Assembly (NCBI RefSeq): GCF_006716425.1
Contig: NZ_VFOZ01000001.1
Span: 1,488,001 to 1,552,000, forward strand
Length of the DNA stretch: 64,000 nucleotides
Direction of reading: 5' to 3'
Source: Actinoallomurus bryophytorum
GTDB taxonomy: Bacteria > Actinomycetota > Actinomycetes > Streptosporangiales > Streptosporangiaceae
Shown: positions 26,122 to 35,074 of the stretch, piece by piece
How the letters are laid out: each line of letters begins with the position of its first letter
Numbering within the stretch: the stretch's first letter is position 1
The notes under the pieces: model-generated
The model's database searches: none
Told to the model about the DNA's origin: nothing
The model's input: the letters and a program-made list of their open reading frames with translations, nothing else
Position numbers and translations under genes: made by a program

Positions 26122-26739
26122 TCAGCGGCCCTGTGCCGGTGTCCTGCCCATCCGCCGCAGCAGCCGGTCCTGCCGCGACGCGTCCGCCGCGAGTACCCCT
26201 TCCGGAGCGGCGAAGAACCGGTGGGTCGTGTCGACGGCGACGGGAGTCTCGGCCAGTCCGGCGTAGATGTCCTCGAGGTGGTCGTCGATCCACGTGACGA
26301 GTCCGGCGTCGAGGACGTCGTCGACACCGATGGCCCGCGCGAGATCCCACGTGTGGACGGTGGCGTCCGTGGTTCTCACCGCGAGCGCCTGCCGCCCGGC
26401 CACCTTCCCCAGCGGGTAGTCGAGGATCCGCTCCAGGGCGCCGGGCGCGGCGAACGCCTCGGCGCACTCCTCGGCGGACCGGGCGTACGCGCCGACGGGG
26501 TCCGTGCCCAGCGCGTCAGCGTCCCGTAGGCGCAGGAACTCCTCACTCGTACCGCCCTGCAGCAGGCCCACGTAGTTGAGGTTTCCCCGGGTCATGTGGT
26601 TGACCAGCCGGCGCACGTTCCATTCCGTACAGGGAGTCGGCCACGCCCATTGCCCGGGCCGCACCGCGCGCAACCTCCGCTCGAACCCGGCGCTGGACAG
26701 GACGAACCGATCAAGAGGTCCTTCAGGGGAGTCGGCCAT
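26122..26739 (-). CDS. TIGR03086-family metal-binding DinB-like protein
   Basis: This 205-residue protein has the mycothiol-dependent maleylpyruvate-isomerase N-terminal fold: TPCTEWNVRRLVNHM with the first His, then TTDATVHTWDLARAIG with the second metal His, and a short C-terminal helix bundle. Members bind a metal and are thought to act on mycothiol-linked or small electrophilic substrates, mostly undefined. The reading frame is open upstream but the ATG at 26739 gives the family N-terminus (ADSPEGPLDRF). The long plus-strand exonuclease gene begins 232 bases away, divergent. Confidence 0.72.
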   Translation of the reverse strand: MADSPEGPLDRFVLSSAGFERRLRAVRPGQWAWPTPCTEWNVRRLVNHMTRGNLNYVGLLQGGTSEEFLRLRDADALGTDPVGAYARSAEECAEAFAAPGALERILDYPLGKVAGRQALAVRTTDATVHTWDLARAIGVDDVLDAGLVTWIDDHLEDIYAGLAETPVAVDTTHRFFAAPEGVLAADASRQDRLLRRMGRTPAQGR

Positions 26740-26971
26740 TCGGCCCACAATGCTCTCGGGCAACCGCGAGGGCTGGCCAGTATCCGACACCACGCACGCG
26801 ATGAGGGCGCCTGCGGAGCCGCGAAGAATCGGTAGTCGGTAGGTCGTCAGCCCCACCACTGCTGCCTCCACGGTGGGATGTCACGGGACCGCGACGCGAT
26901 TTGCCAACCGGCGAGGCATCCGAGACGTCTACCTACGCAACGGTTCCGGTCTGCAGGAAGGGCCACGTGTG

Positions 26972-28720
26972 ATGGGTGCGGTCATCAGCCTGATCATGAT
27001 GCTCATCTCGGCGATGATCACTATCACCATGATGATGTTCAAAGTCATGTTCCGTCTGACTCTGATGATCATCAGTGTGACTGCGAACGCAGCCAATACT
27101 TCAAAACAACACCGCCGCCGCAAGCCTGCCGCCCAACGCCAGTTGACGTCGACCAGGCAACTTACGTATCAGCAGAATACGGTGACGCGGTCTTCGTTTC
27201 GGAGTTCCACATCCACGTCGAAAGCCGGACCGGTAACGATCCATGAAAGGCCACAGGAGAGTTCGTTGTTCACCTATGGTGCCCTCACCAGAGGAGAAGG
27301 TGTTGACCCTCAGCGCCTGATCTTCGCAGTTCTCGACGTGGAGACCACGGGACTCCACCCCGAGCGCGGAGCTCGGATCTGCGAGATCGCCATCGTGCGG
27401 ATGCGAGGTGACGGCGAAGTCCTCGACGAATACTCCACGCTCGTCTCGCCTGAGTGCTCCATCCACAACGACGTCTATCACGGAATCACCGACGTACACG
27501 TCTCCGGCGCTCCAACCTTTTCGCAAGTGGCCGGCGACGTCTTGCACCGGATAGGCGACGCAATCGTGGTGGGCCACAATCTGGACTACGAACAGCGTTT
27601 CCTCGCCGCCGAGTTCGGGCGCATGCGCCTGCGCCCACAAGGCATCCCCGGGCTGTGCACCATGGTGGCCGCCCGTTTCCACCTTGACCGCTACACCTAT
27701 CGCCTTCCCGACATCGCCACGCTGATCGCAGGAGAGTGGCCGCCCGCCCAGCACACTGCCCTCGGGGACGCCCGAGCGACCGCACTCATGCTGGCTGCCT
27801 TCATCGGCCAGGCACCCCAACGACTGTCCTGGCATGGGCCCGGCCCCGCCCCGCTGCCGGCCGTCCCGCCGACAGGACTTGTCGCGCCGCGTCCTGGACA
27901 GCTCAGACACGGTAGCGAGGGGTGGCTGGCGACCCTGACTGCGCGCCTTCCGCTCATGGCCATGCCACCCGCGCCACGGCCTGATGGACTCGCCGGCTAC
28001 CGGGCGCTTCTCGCCCATGCCCTCGCCGACGGCAAGATCGTCGGCGAGGAGGCGGAACGACTTGCCATCGTCGCCGCCAGAGCGGGACTGACCCAGACGA
28101 CCGCACGTCGCGTCCACGATCAGTTCCTGGCCGAAGCGAGGGCGAGAGCAGAAGCAGACGGCACGGTCACGGCGACGGAGCTACGGGAGTTGCAGCGCGC
28201 CGCAAAGAGCCTCGCCGCCACTCACCTCATACGTGACCTGGAGGAAGCGGCTGCCAACGACCGTTCAAAGCGCAACGGACCGCTCAAGGGCTGGCGCATC
28301 TTGCCGATCGGCTACGCCCAGAACGATGCCGAAGGCCCCCTGGTCGAGCTTGTCGACCTGGCCGTCGAGCACGGCGCGGCCATTGCGACGAACGTTACAA
28401 AGACCGTACGACTCGTGATTACCATCGACGGGTCAGCCGATCCCCGAATCGAACGCGCCGGCAAAGCCGGAATCCGGGTCGCCGACGTAAAAGAAGCGCG
28501 ACAACTGATTACCGCGGAGATTGAAACAGCCTCCACGCGACGAGGTCTGTTCGGCAGCGACGAAGGTGAGATGGTAGCTGCCGAACTTGCCGCTGAGACG
28601 GACCGAACCTCCGGACCCCCCGAGTGGCATTCCTTCTGGCGCAATCGTCAGCTTTCCCCTGGGGAATATCGCGCGCTCTTTGTCGACCCCTACGAGGGGA
28701 TCGACGATGACGATGACTAA
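26972..28720 (+). CDS. Membrane-anchored DEDDh exonuclease with TerB-like and BRCT-like domains
   Basis: A 582-residue protein. The Met/Ile-rich hydrophobic N-terminus (GAVISLIMMLISAMITITMM, then a second stretch) should anchor it in the membrane. The exonuclease domain (about 110-280) shows FAVLDVETTGLHP (motif I, D and E), VVGHNLDYEQRFL (motif II, D) and HTALGDARATALML (motif III, H and D), i.e. a DnaQ-type 3'-5' exonuclease. A TerB-like helical region follows (about 330-420: AHALADGKIVGEEAERLAIV), then a BRCT-like domain (about 440-545: GWRILPIGYAQND...). The start at 26972 (GTG one codon before) lies behind GGAAGG. Exonucleases with BRCT domains are known, but a membrane anchor is unusual. 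The gene stands alone. Confidence 0.75.
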   Translation: MGAVISLIMMLISAMITITMMMFKVMFRLTLMIISVTANAANTSKQHRRRKPAAQRQLTSTRQLTYQQNTVTRSSFRSSTSTSKAGPVTIHERPQESSLFTYGALTRGEGVDPQRLIFAVLDVETTGLHPERGARICEIAIVRMRGDGEVLDEYSTLVSPECSIHNDVYHGITDVHVSGAPTFSQVAGDVLHRIGDAIVVGHNLDYEQRFLAAEFGRMRLRPQGIPGLCTMVAARFHLDRYTYRLPDIATLIAGEWPPAQHTALGDARATALMLAAFIGQAPQRLSWHGPGPAPLPAVPPTGLVAPRPGQLRHGSEGWLATLTARLPLMAMPPAPRPDGLAGYRALLAHALADGKIVGEEAERLAIVAARAGLTQTTARRVHDQFLAEARARAEADGTVTATELRELQRAAKSLAATHLIRDLEEAAANDRSKRNGPLKGWRILPIGYAQNDAEGPLVELVDLAVEHGAAIATNVTKTVRLVITIDGSADPRIERAGKAGIRVADVKEARQLITAEIETASTRRGLFGSDEGEMVAAELAAETDRTSGPPEWHSFWRNRQLSPGEYRALFVDPYEGIDDDDD

Positions 28721-28784
28721 GCAGATCAGTCCGCCCCGTTCGTAGTCCCATGGTAGGCACGACCCGCCGTGGACATCCGCCGGT

Positions 28785-30635
28785 TCAGAAGACCGGTACG
28801 CCGTCCCGTACCAGCTTCCAGTTCTCCACGTGGAAGGTGGCGGGGTCGATGGTCTTGGCCGCGGAGGCGTACGCGACGATCGCCTCCCGGATCGCGACCT
28901 GGGCGTTGTAGACGACCGGGGCGGTGGCGATGTGCGGGAAGCCACCGCCGCCGGACTGGCGGTAGTTGTTCACCGCGACCACGAACCGCTGGTCGTCGGT
29001 GACCGCCGTACCGTCGTAGGCGAGGTTGACGATCCGTGCGCCCTCGGCCTTGGCGATGTCGATGTCGTACGTGACGCCGGAGAACTGGTCGTAGTTGTAG
29101 TCGGGAAGGTCGTGGGCGTTGGTCCACGACGCCGGATCGACCGGGGCGTCCGCGGCGACCTGCTCGAAGTACCGCGCCGAGTACTCCAGGTACGCCTTGA
29201 TCTGCGAACCGGTCAGGATGCTGCCCAGGAGCGTGTTGTCGTAGATGTAGAGCCCGGCGATGTCCTTGATCGTCACCTGCCCGGCCGGAAAGGTGGCGGC
29301 ACGGTTGAACGGCGCGGCGATGGAGACCACCGGCAGCGACGCGTTGGCGGTCCCCGCGATGGCCTCCTTGACCTTCGCGGTCTGCACCACGTTGACGTAG
29401 TCGAGGATCGCGGTGTCCTTCCAGCAGGACTCCGCCGCGGACATCGTCTCGGTGGAGGTGGCGACATCCTGGTTGACGTACGCGACCACCGCGTCGTGCT
29501 CCTTCCTGACGACTGCGACGAGAGCAGGGTCCTCCTGCACCGTGTTGGTGTTCACCGTCGTCGCGGACCTGCCGGTGACCTTCCAGTGGCCGCGGTCCCG
29601 GGTCAGCGTGAGGTCGAAGACCGACAGTCGCTCGCCCCAGCACTTCGGCTCGCTCATGACCACGGTCTCGCCGGTGATCTCGTTGGTGACGAACCGCTCG
29701 GCGACGTCGATGTGCGCGTGGCCGAAGAGGATGGCGTCGATCCCGGGGACCTGCTGGGCCACCATGGCCGAGGCGTTCTCCACCGGGATGTCGCCGGTGT
29801 AGGACGACAGACCGCTGTCGCCGGCGTGCGCGCTGACGACCATGACGTCGACGCCACGGGCGCGGATGATCGGAACCCACTTCTTGGCGGTCTCGACCAG
29901 GTCCAGGAAGTCCAGCTTGCCGGAGACATTGGCCTTGTCCCAGATCGCGACGCCCGGATTGGTCAGGCCCAGCAGACCGACCCTGATCGGCGGATGGCCC
30001 GGCACGCGCATCGTCTTGATGATGTACGGGCGGAACGCCGGCCGATCCGTACCCGTGTGTACGGCGTTGGCGCCCAGCACCGGCGCGTCCATCTGGCTGA
30101 TCCACTTGTTCAGGAACGGGAGGCCGTAGTTGAACTCATGGTTGCCCAGCGCCACGGCGTCGAAGCCGATGGCGTTCATCTGCCGCGCCATCGGGTGGAT
30201 CTGACCGGTCGTCGTGATCGGCTCCACCGTGGCGTAGTAGAAGCCCAGCGGGGTGCCCTGGATCGTGTCCCCCGCGTCGAACAGCAGCGTGTGTTCCCGC
30301 CCGCGGTCGGCGCGGATCTGCCTCACCAGGCTCGACACCCGCGCGAGGCCGACGACGTTCCCGGCACTGTCGCTGTACGCGGCGTCGTTGTAGTAGTCCC
30401 AGTCGACCGCGTGGCTGTGGATGTCGGAGGTGCCCATGACGGTGATGGTCACCGACCGGTCGGCGCCCTTCGCCGCCGCCTCGGCCGGGCGCGGCCAGCC
30501 CGCGAGGGCCAGCGCGCCCGCGGCGGTCAGCCCGCCGAGTACCTGCCTCCGGCCGACGCCCGGACCGGGCTCATCCGGGACACGGCAGGAACACCACCGA
30601 GGCGCTGGGCCGGACCGGCTCCCTGGCTTGACCAT
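28785..30635 (-). CDS. Exported 5'-nucleotidase / bifunctional metallophosphatase
   Basis: A 616-residue secreted enzyme that dephosphorylates nucleotides or cyclic nucleotides. The N-terminus has a twin-arginine-like motif GRRQVLGGLTAAGALAL (from about residue 28). The calcineurin-like domain has TSDIHSHAVDWD, DAGDTIQGTP, GNHEFNYG, VSAHAGDSG and GHAHID. The C-terminal 5'-nucleotidase domain (from about 370) is present with YIYDNTLL and NNYRQSGGGG. A true start a little downstream of 30635 is possible. The MFS/TetR genes upstream are oriented the same way. Confidence 0.87.
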   Translation of the reverse strand: MVKPGSRSGPAPRWCSCRVPDEPGPGVGRRQVLGGLTAAGALALAGWPRPAEAAAKGADRSVTITVMGTSDIHSHAVDWDYYNDAAYSDSAGNVVGLARVSSLVRQIRADRGREHTLLFDAGDTIQGTPLGFYYATVEPITTTGQIHPMARQMNAIGFDAVALGNHEFNYGLPFLNKWISQMDAPVLGANAVHTGTDRPAFRPYIIKTMRVPGHPPIRVGLLGLTNPGVAIWDKANVSGKLDFLDLVETAKKWVPIIRARGVDVMVVSAHAGDSGLSSYTGDIPVENASAMVAQQVPGIDAILFGHAHIDVAERFVTNEITGETVVMSEPKCWGERLSVFDLTLTRDRGHWKVTGRSATTVNTNTVQEDPALVAVVRKEHDAVVAYVNQDVATSTETMSAAESCWKDTAILDYVNVVQTAKVKEAIAGTANASLPVVSIAAPFNRAATFPAGQVTIKDIAGLYIYDNTLLGSILTGSQIKAYLEYSARYFEQVAADAPVDPASWTNAHDLPDYNYDQFSGVTYDIDIAKAEGARIVNLAYDGTAVTDDQRFVVAVNNYRQSGGGGFPHIATAPVVYNAQVAIREAIVAYASAAKTIDPATFHVENWKLVRDGVPVF

Positions 30636-30764
30636 GACGGCTGCGTTCCTTCCGGAGGGGAGCTGCCAAGATAAGGTCCGTACGCCGGATCCGTACCGGT
30701 GAGAACTCCCGATCCCGGCACCCCATCATTGGCAATCCCCGGCCTTGCGACCGCGGCCACGCGG

Positions 30765-33158
30765 TCATTCGCCAGGATGACCGAGCCTTAGATCGACCAT
30801 TGCCTGGTCCGTGCCGTCGACGGTCATCGTGGTCGTGGCGGGCTGGTAGACGCTGGCGGTCACCGTGTACTCCCCCTTGTCCAGGTCGGTGAAGGCGTAC
30901 CCGCCGTCGGATCCGGTCGTGGTGACGGCGACCGTGTCGCCCGCGGAGTTGACCAGAGCGACCCGCGCATCGCCCAGCGGCATGTTCTGCGCCCCGGCGC
31001 GTACGGTGCCCTTCACCCGGCCGCCGGCCCGGAGCTCCACGTCCTGCTCTGTGGTGCCCTGTCCGCTCACCTTGACGGGTACGGCGCGTGGCCGGTGACC
31101 GTCCGCGCTGACGACCAGGGTGACGGTGCCGGAGACCAGCTCGCCGACGGCGAACCTGCCGTCCCGGTCCGTCTCGGTGGAGGCGACGACCTCACCGCGC
31201 TGATCGGTCACGACGACCGTGGCCGCGGCGACCGGGTCACCGGTCGCGGCGCCGCGGACGACACCGGTCAGGCCGGAGGTGCCGGACAGCGCCAGGTCGT
31301 AGCCGAGTGGTTCGTCGCCGACCGTGATCGTGGCCGCCTGCGGCTGATGGCCGTCGGCCGCCACGATGAGCACGTAGGAGCCCGCGACGGGAACGGCCAG
31401 CTCGTACGACCCGTCGCCCCTTGTCGTGACCCGGCCGAGCTGGCGTCCGCCGAGCTCGACCAGCGTGATGATGGCGCCGGGCAGTGGTGCGCCCCCTGCG
31501 CCGCGAATGCGGCCGCTTACGGCGATGCCGGCGGAGGCGTCGGCCGGCGCCGTTTCGACGTTGAAGTCCTCGGCGGCCCGGCCGTTGTGCCGCGGTCCCG
31601 CGTGCGCGCCCGCGGAGGCGTACTCCCGGGTCTGCGGTGCCCGGACCCGCGCCGGCTCCTCCGCCGACTTCGCCGGCGAGCGCTTCCCCTTCTTGCCGTT
31701 GATCAGTGCCGCCACGACGATGGCAGCCAGCAGGAGGATCCCTACGCCCCACCAGATGGCGACCGTGAAGCCGTGCACCTGGCCCGTCGCCACGAGCAGC
31801 GGCGAGGTGCCACCGTGGGCGTGCGTGACGATGTACATCGTCGTGGCCGTGGCGGCGATGGTGTTGAGCAGTGCGGTGCCGATCGAGCCACCGACCTGCT
31901 GTGCGGTGTTGACCAGCGCCGATGCCACGCCCGCGTCCTGCGGGGCGACGTCCGTGGTCGCGATGTTCATCGCGGGCATCATCGTGGAGCCGAGCCCCAG
32001 GCTGATGAGGATCTCGGCGGGCAGGATGAGGCCGACGAACGAGCTGTCCACCTTGAGCTGGGTGAGCAGCCCCATCCCGATGGCGGCGACGAGCAGTCCG
32101 GGCACCATCAGGGCCCGTGCCGGGACACGGTGCATCAGCCGCGCCGCGATCTGCGTGGAGCCGGTGACGATGCCGGCCGTGAACGGGAGGAAGGCCAGGC
32201 CGCTCCTGACCGGGGAGTATCCCTTGACGATCTGCATGTAGTACGTCAGGAAGAGGAAGAGGCCGAACATGGCGATCACGGCCAGGCCGACCGAGAGGTA
32301 CGCGCCGCCGCGGTTCCGGTCCAGGACCACGCGCATCGGCAGCAACGGCGCCCGCGTCAGGGACTCGACGACGACGAACGCGGCGAGCAGCACACCCGCG
32401 GCGACGAACAGGCCGATCACGCCGTGCTCGCCCCAGCCCTCCGACTCGGCGCGTGTGAAGCCGTACACGAGCGACACAAGGCCAGAGGTGACCAGGATGA
32501 CGCCGGGGATGTCCAGGCGGGCGCGGTTCTTGCCGCCTGCGGGCACGTGGACGTGGACGAACGCGAGAGCACCGAAGAAGGCGAGGACGGCGATCGGGAC
32601 GTTCACGTAAAGCGCCCAGCGCCAGTTGAGGTACTCGGTCAGCACCCCGCCGAGGATCAGGCCGACGGCGCTGCCGCCGCCCGAGATCGCGCCGTAGATG
32701 CCGAACGCCTTGGCCCGCTCCCGTGGCTCGGTGAACATGGTGGCGAGCAGCGAGAGCGCCGACGGCGCGAGCAGGGCGCCGAACGCGCCCTGGAGCGCAC
32801 GGGCGCCGAGCAGCATGCCCGTGTTGGCCGCCGCTCCACCGAGCGCGGAGGCACCGGCGAAGCCGACCAGGCCGATCAGGAACGTGCGCTTGCGGCCCAC
32901 GAGGTCGGCGATACGGCCACCGAACAGAAGGAGTCCGCCGAAGACCAGTGTGTAAGCGGTGATCACCCACTGGCGGTTACCGTCGGAGATGTGCAGTGCT
33001 CGCTGCGCGGACGGCAGGGCGATGTTCACGACGGTCGCGTCGAGCACGACCATCAGCTGGGCAAGGGCGATGAAGAGAAGAGCCGTCCATCGCCGGGACA
33101 CCGCCGCCTGTGCGGCTGTGACGGCGTTCCTTTGGACGGTCGGTGCGGTTGTCGACAT
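30765..33158 (-). CDS. DHA2-type MFS exporter with C-terminal carboxypeptidase-regulatory-like domains
   Basis: The 797-residue protein has a standard 14-helix EmrB/QacA-type MFS body (residues 1-490; LMVVLDATVVNIALPSAQ, GRIADLVGRKRTFL motif A, GLILGGVLTEYLNWRW motif C). From about 540 it has three tandem beta-sandwich repeats (GRIRGAGGAPLPGAIITLVE, GVVRGAATGDPVAAATVVV, GTVRAGAQNMPLGDARVALV) of the CarboxypepD_reg type. It should export a drug or metabolite by proton antiport; the soluble tail is uncommon for this family and could bind substrate or partner. It is downstream of the TetR gene (64 bases) and likely repressed by it. Confidence 0.85.
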   Translation of the reverse strand: MSTTAPTVQRNAVTAAQAAVSRRWTALLFIALAQLMVVLDATVVNIALPSAQRALHISDGNRQWVITAYTLVFGGLLLFGGRIADLVGRKRTFLIGLVGFAGASALGGAAANTGMLLGARALQGAFGALLAPSALSLLATMFTEPRERAKAFGIYGAISGGGSAVGLILGGVLTEYLNWRWALYVNVPIAVLAFFGALAFVHVHVPAGGKNRARLDIPGVILVTSGLVSLVYGFTRAESEGWGEHGVIGLFVAAGVLLAAFVVVESLTRAPLLPMRVVLDRNRGGAYLSVGLAVIAMFGLFLFLTYYMQIVKGYSPVRSGLAFLPFTAGIVTGSTQIAARLMHRVPARALMVPGLLVAAIGMGLLTQLKVDSSFVGLILPAEILISLGLGSTMMPAMNIATTDVAPQDAGVASALVNTAQQVGGSIGTALLNTIAATATTMYIVTHAHGGTSPLLVATGQVHGFTVAIWWGVGILLLAAIVVAALINGKKGKRSPAKSAEEPARVRAPQTREYASAGAHAGPRHNGRAAEDFNVETAPADASAGIAVSGRIRGAGGAPLPGAIITLVELGGRQLGRVTTRGDGSYELAVPVAGSYVLIVAADGHQPQAATITVGDEPLGYDLALSGTSGLTGVVRGAATGDPVAAATVVVTDQRGEVVASTETDRDGRFAVGELVSGTVTLVVSADGHRPRAVPVKVSGQGTTEQDVELRAGGRVKGTVRAGAQNMPLGDARVALVNSAGDTVAVTTTGSDGGYAFTDLDKGEYTVTASVYQPATTTMTVDGTDQAMVDLRLGHPGE

Positions 33159-33222
33159 TACGGAAGATATCTCCAGCGTTCGAAAACGAAATCAAAGGTC
33201 AGTGGGTCGTTCGTCGCTTCGG

Positions 33223-33897
33223 TCAGCGCCGACGTGCGGGTTCGGGAGAGGCGGACGGCGGATCGCTTGACGCGGGCGGCAGTTCGTACGGCGCGGGAGC
33301 GCGCAGACCGGCGAGGAACAACTCCACGTACCGGGCGGCACGGGCATCGAAGCCGGTACGGTCGCCGCACGGCGGCGGCCGGGTGAGCTGGGCGAGCATG
33401 CCCCAGATGTCATCGAGCGTCACGTCGGGACGGAGCTGCCCGCTCTCCCGCGCCTGTCGCATGATCTCTTCGAAGACGGCGGTGCCCCGGCTGCGTACGG
33501 CGAAGAACGCCTCGTCCATGGCGAACCGCCCGCGCACCGCGTGCAGCACCGCTCCGATGCCGTAGGAGGCGGCGGCGCGAAGACAGCGCCGAAGCGCCTC
33601 GAACGGGTCGTCCTCCTCGGCGAGCGCGCTCTCGGCGTCATCCGCGACCTGCGCGATGACGTGGGTGGCGACCGAGCGGATGAGATCCTCACGGTCGCCG
33701 AAGTGGCGGTAGAGGGTGGCGTTGCCGACCCCCGCGCGCCGCGCGACCTCGTCGAGCGAACCCTCGGGCCCGTCCTCGACGAAGACGGCGCGAGCCGCGA
33801 TCAGAATGCGCTCATGGTTACGGGACGCGTCCGCCCTCCGGCAGGGAGCGGCACACTCCTGGGCATGCGGCGGCCGTGCCGTACGCGTACTGCTCAC
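33223..33897 (-). CDS. TetR-family repressor of the MFS exporter
   Basis: A 224-residue regulator with a GTG start behind a GGGGG-rich site. The TetR HTH is EVARRAGVGNATLYRHFGDREDL (about residues 48-70), with ILIAARAVFVEDG before it. The C-terminal ligand domain (75-200) is diverged, and a Ser/Pro-rich tail (PPASSDPPSASPEP) is appended. The longer open frame reaching 34068 has no ribosome site and unrelated sequence. Its position just upstream of the exporter, same strand, fits local repression with drug-induced release. Confidence 0.83.
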   Translation of the reverse strand: MSSTRTARPPHAQECAAPCRRADASRNHERILIAARAVFVEDGPEGSLDEVARRAGVGNATLYRHFGDREDLIRSVATHVIAQVADDAESALAEEDDPFEALRRCLRAAASYGIGAVLHAVRGRFAMDEAFFAVRSRGTAVFEEIMRQARESGQLRPDVTLDDIWGMLAQLTRPPPCGDRTGFDARAARYVELFLAGLRAPAPYELPPASSDPPSASPEPARRR

Positions 33898-34009
33898 CCC
33901 GATACCCCCCGTTGAAGATCGTGTCGCACAACCGGGGAGCTGGTCCCCGGTTATCCCGACACAGGTCTCCAACAGCGAACATCTCCACTTGAATCCCCAG
34001 GAGAGTGTG

Positions 34010-34153
34010 ATGCCCGTCTCAGCTAGAAGCGTCCTGACCAGGCCAAACGCGATCTTGACACTGGCCACGGTCCGGCGGCGCGGCTCGGAACGGGGCCGCC
34101 GAGCCCGTCAGGTGGCGCTGGTACGGACCGCGGTGATCGCCATCGTGGCGTAG
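34010..34153 (+). pseudogene. Short ORF with good ribosome site, probably a truncated gene
   Basis: AGGAG precedes an ATG at proper spacing, and a 47-residue frame with basic content (TLATVRRRGSERGRRARQV) runs into the 3' end of the opposite-strand methyltransferase gene. A real start followed by antisense overlap suggests the 5' stub of a gene once divergent from the tetR gene and cut by insertion of the methyltransferase gene. It could instead be a small leader peptide. Confidence 0.3.
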
Positions 34154-34929
34154 GGCAGGGTGAAGCCGCCCCCCATCGCGTCGATGGCGGCCCCGACGCC
34201 GTCGAACACCTCCGCCAGCTGGTCCGGCGGGAGCTGGGTGAGGGAGCCATGGGTCGGCATCTGGTCCAGCCATTCATCGCGGGTGTAGAACCGCTCCCAG
34301 TCGAATCGCCACTGCTCCGGGTCGGTGAACCCGTCCACCTCGCGGATCCTGTCCCCGAACCTGGCGTACAGCTCCTGGTATCCGTCCAGCGCCTGCCTCA
34401 TCGACTGGACATTGAACGGCGAGTCGGGCACCACCCGCCGGTAGACCGCGCCGAGGGCCTCCAGCAACTCGGGCGGAAGCTGGAACGCATGCCCGAACAC
34501 CGCCAGCCGGCCGCCGGGCCGCAGCACCTGCGCCGCCTTGGCCGCTCCCGCTACCGGGTCCACCCAGTGCCAGGCCGTACCGGCGACGACCGCGCCGAAG
34601 TCCCGGCCGGCCGGGTCCCAGGCTTCGAACGTCGCCACCTCGACCTCGACCCCGCCGCGCCGTGCGAAGTCGGCCATCCGCGCGTCGGGCTCGACGCCGA
34701 GCACCGTGCACCCGGCGGCCTGGAACTGCCGGGCGACGATGCCGGTACCGCAGCCGACGTCGAGCACGTCCAGGCCGGGGGCGACGATCCGCTCCACCAA
34801 CGCGTCGGGATAGGGGGGCCGGGTCCGGTCGTAGCGACCGGCGTCCACTCCGAACGACTCGGCCACCCGCCGATGCTGGTGGAGGACGGGTTCGGACGGG
34901 CGCGCCGGCTCCGGCGACATAGTGGGCAT
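34108..34929 (-). CDS. Class I SAM-dependent methyltransferase
   Basis: This 273-residue enzyme has a Rossmann SAM site: DVLDVGCGTGIVARQF (motif I), VLGVEPDARM (motif II acid), and VAGTAWHWVDP, typical of the UbiE/Methyltransf_11 group seen in small-molecule methylation. ATG codons at 34929 (MPTM) and 34920 (MSPE) are both in frame. A TATAGT box just upstream and no Shine-Dalgarno suggest leaderless translation. The substrate is unknown. The 18-bp palindrome at 34921-34938 overlaps the start. Confidence 0.82.
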   Translation of the reverse strand: MPTMSPEPARPSEPVLHQHRRVAESFGVDAGRYDRTRPPYPDALVERIVAPGLDVLDVGCGTGIVARQFQAAGCTVLGVEPDARMADFARRGGVEVEVATFEAWDPAGRDFGAVVAGTAWHWVDPVAGAAKAAQVLRPGGRLAVFGHAFQLPPELLEALGAVYRRVVPDSPFNVQSMRQALDGYQELYARFGDRIREVDGFTDPEQWRFDWERFYTRDEWLDQMPTHGSLTQLPPDQLAEVFDGVGAAIDAMGGGFTLPYATMAITAVRTSAT

Positions 34930-34938
34930 GCGCCCACT
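34921..34938. promoter_or_regulatory. Palindrome over the start of the methyltransferase gene
   Basis: AGTGGGC and GCCCACT flank ATGC, a perfect inverted repeat that covers the first start codon and lies directly after a TATAGT -10-like box (minus strand). Placement fits a repressor site over a leaderless promoter. Confidence 0.5.
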
Positions 34939-35074
34939 ATAGGGATGCGTTGTTGCCACACACCAGTCACATTCGGGAAATATCCGGCCGTTAGGGGGTT
35001 CCTCGATGATCGTCGCCTGGATCGCGGAACGGTACGGCGCGATCCAGGTGACGATCGGGTGGCGGGCCCGCCGG

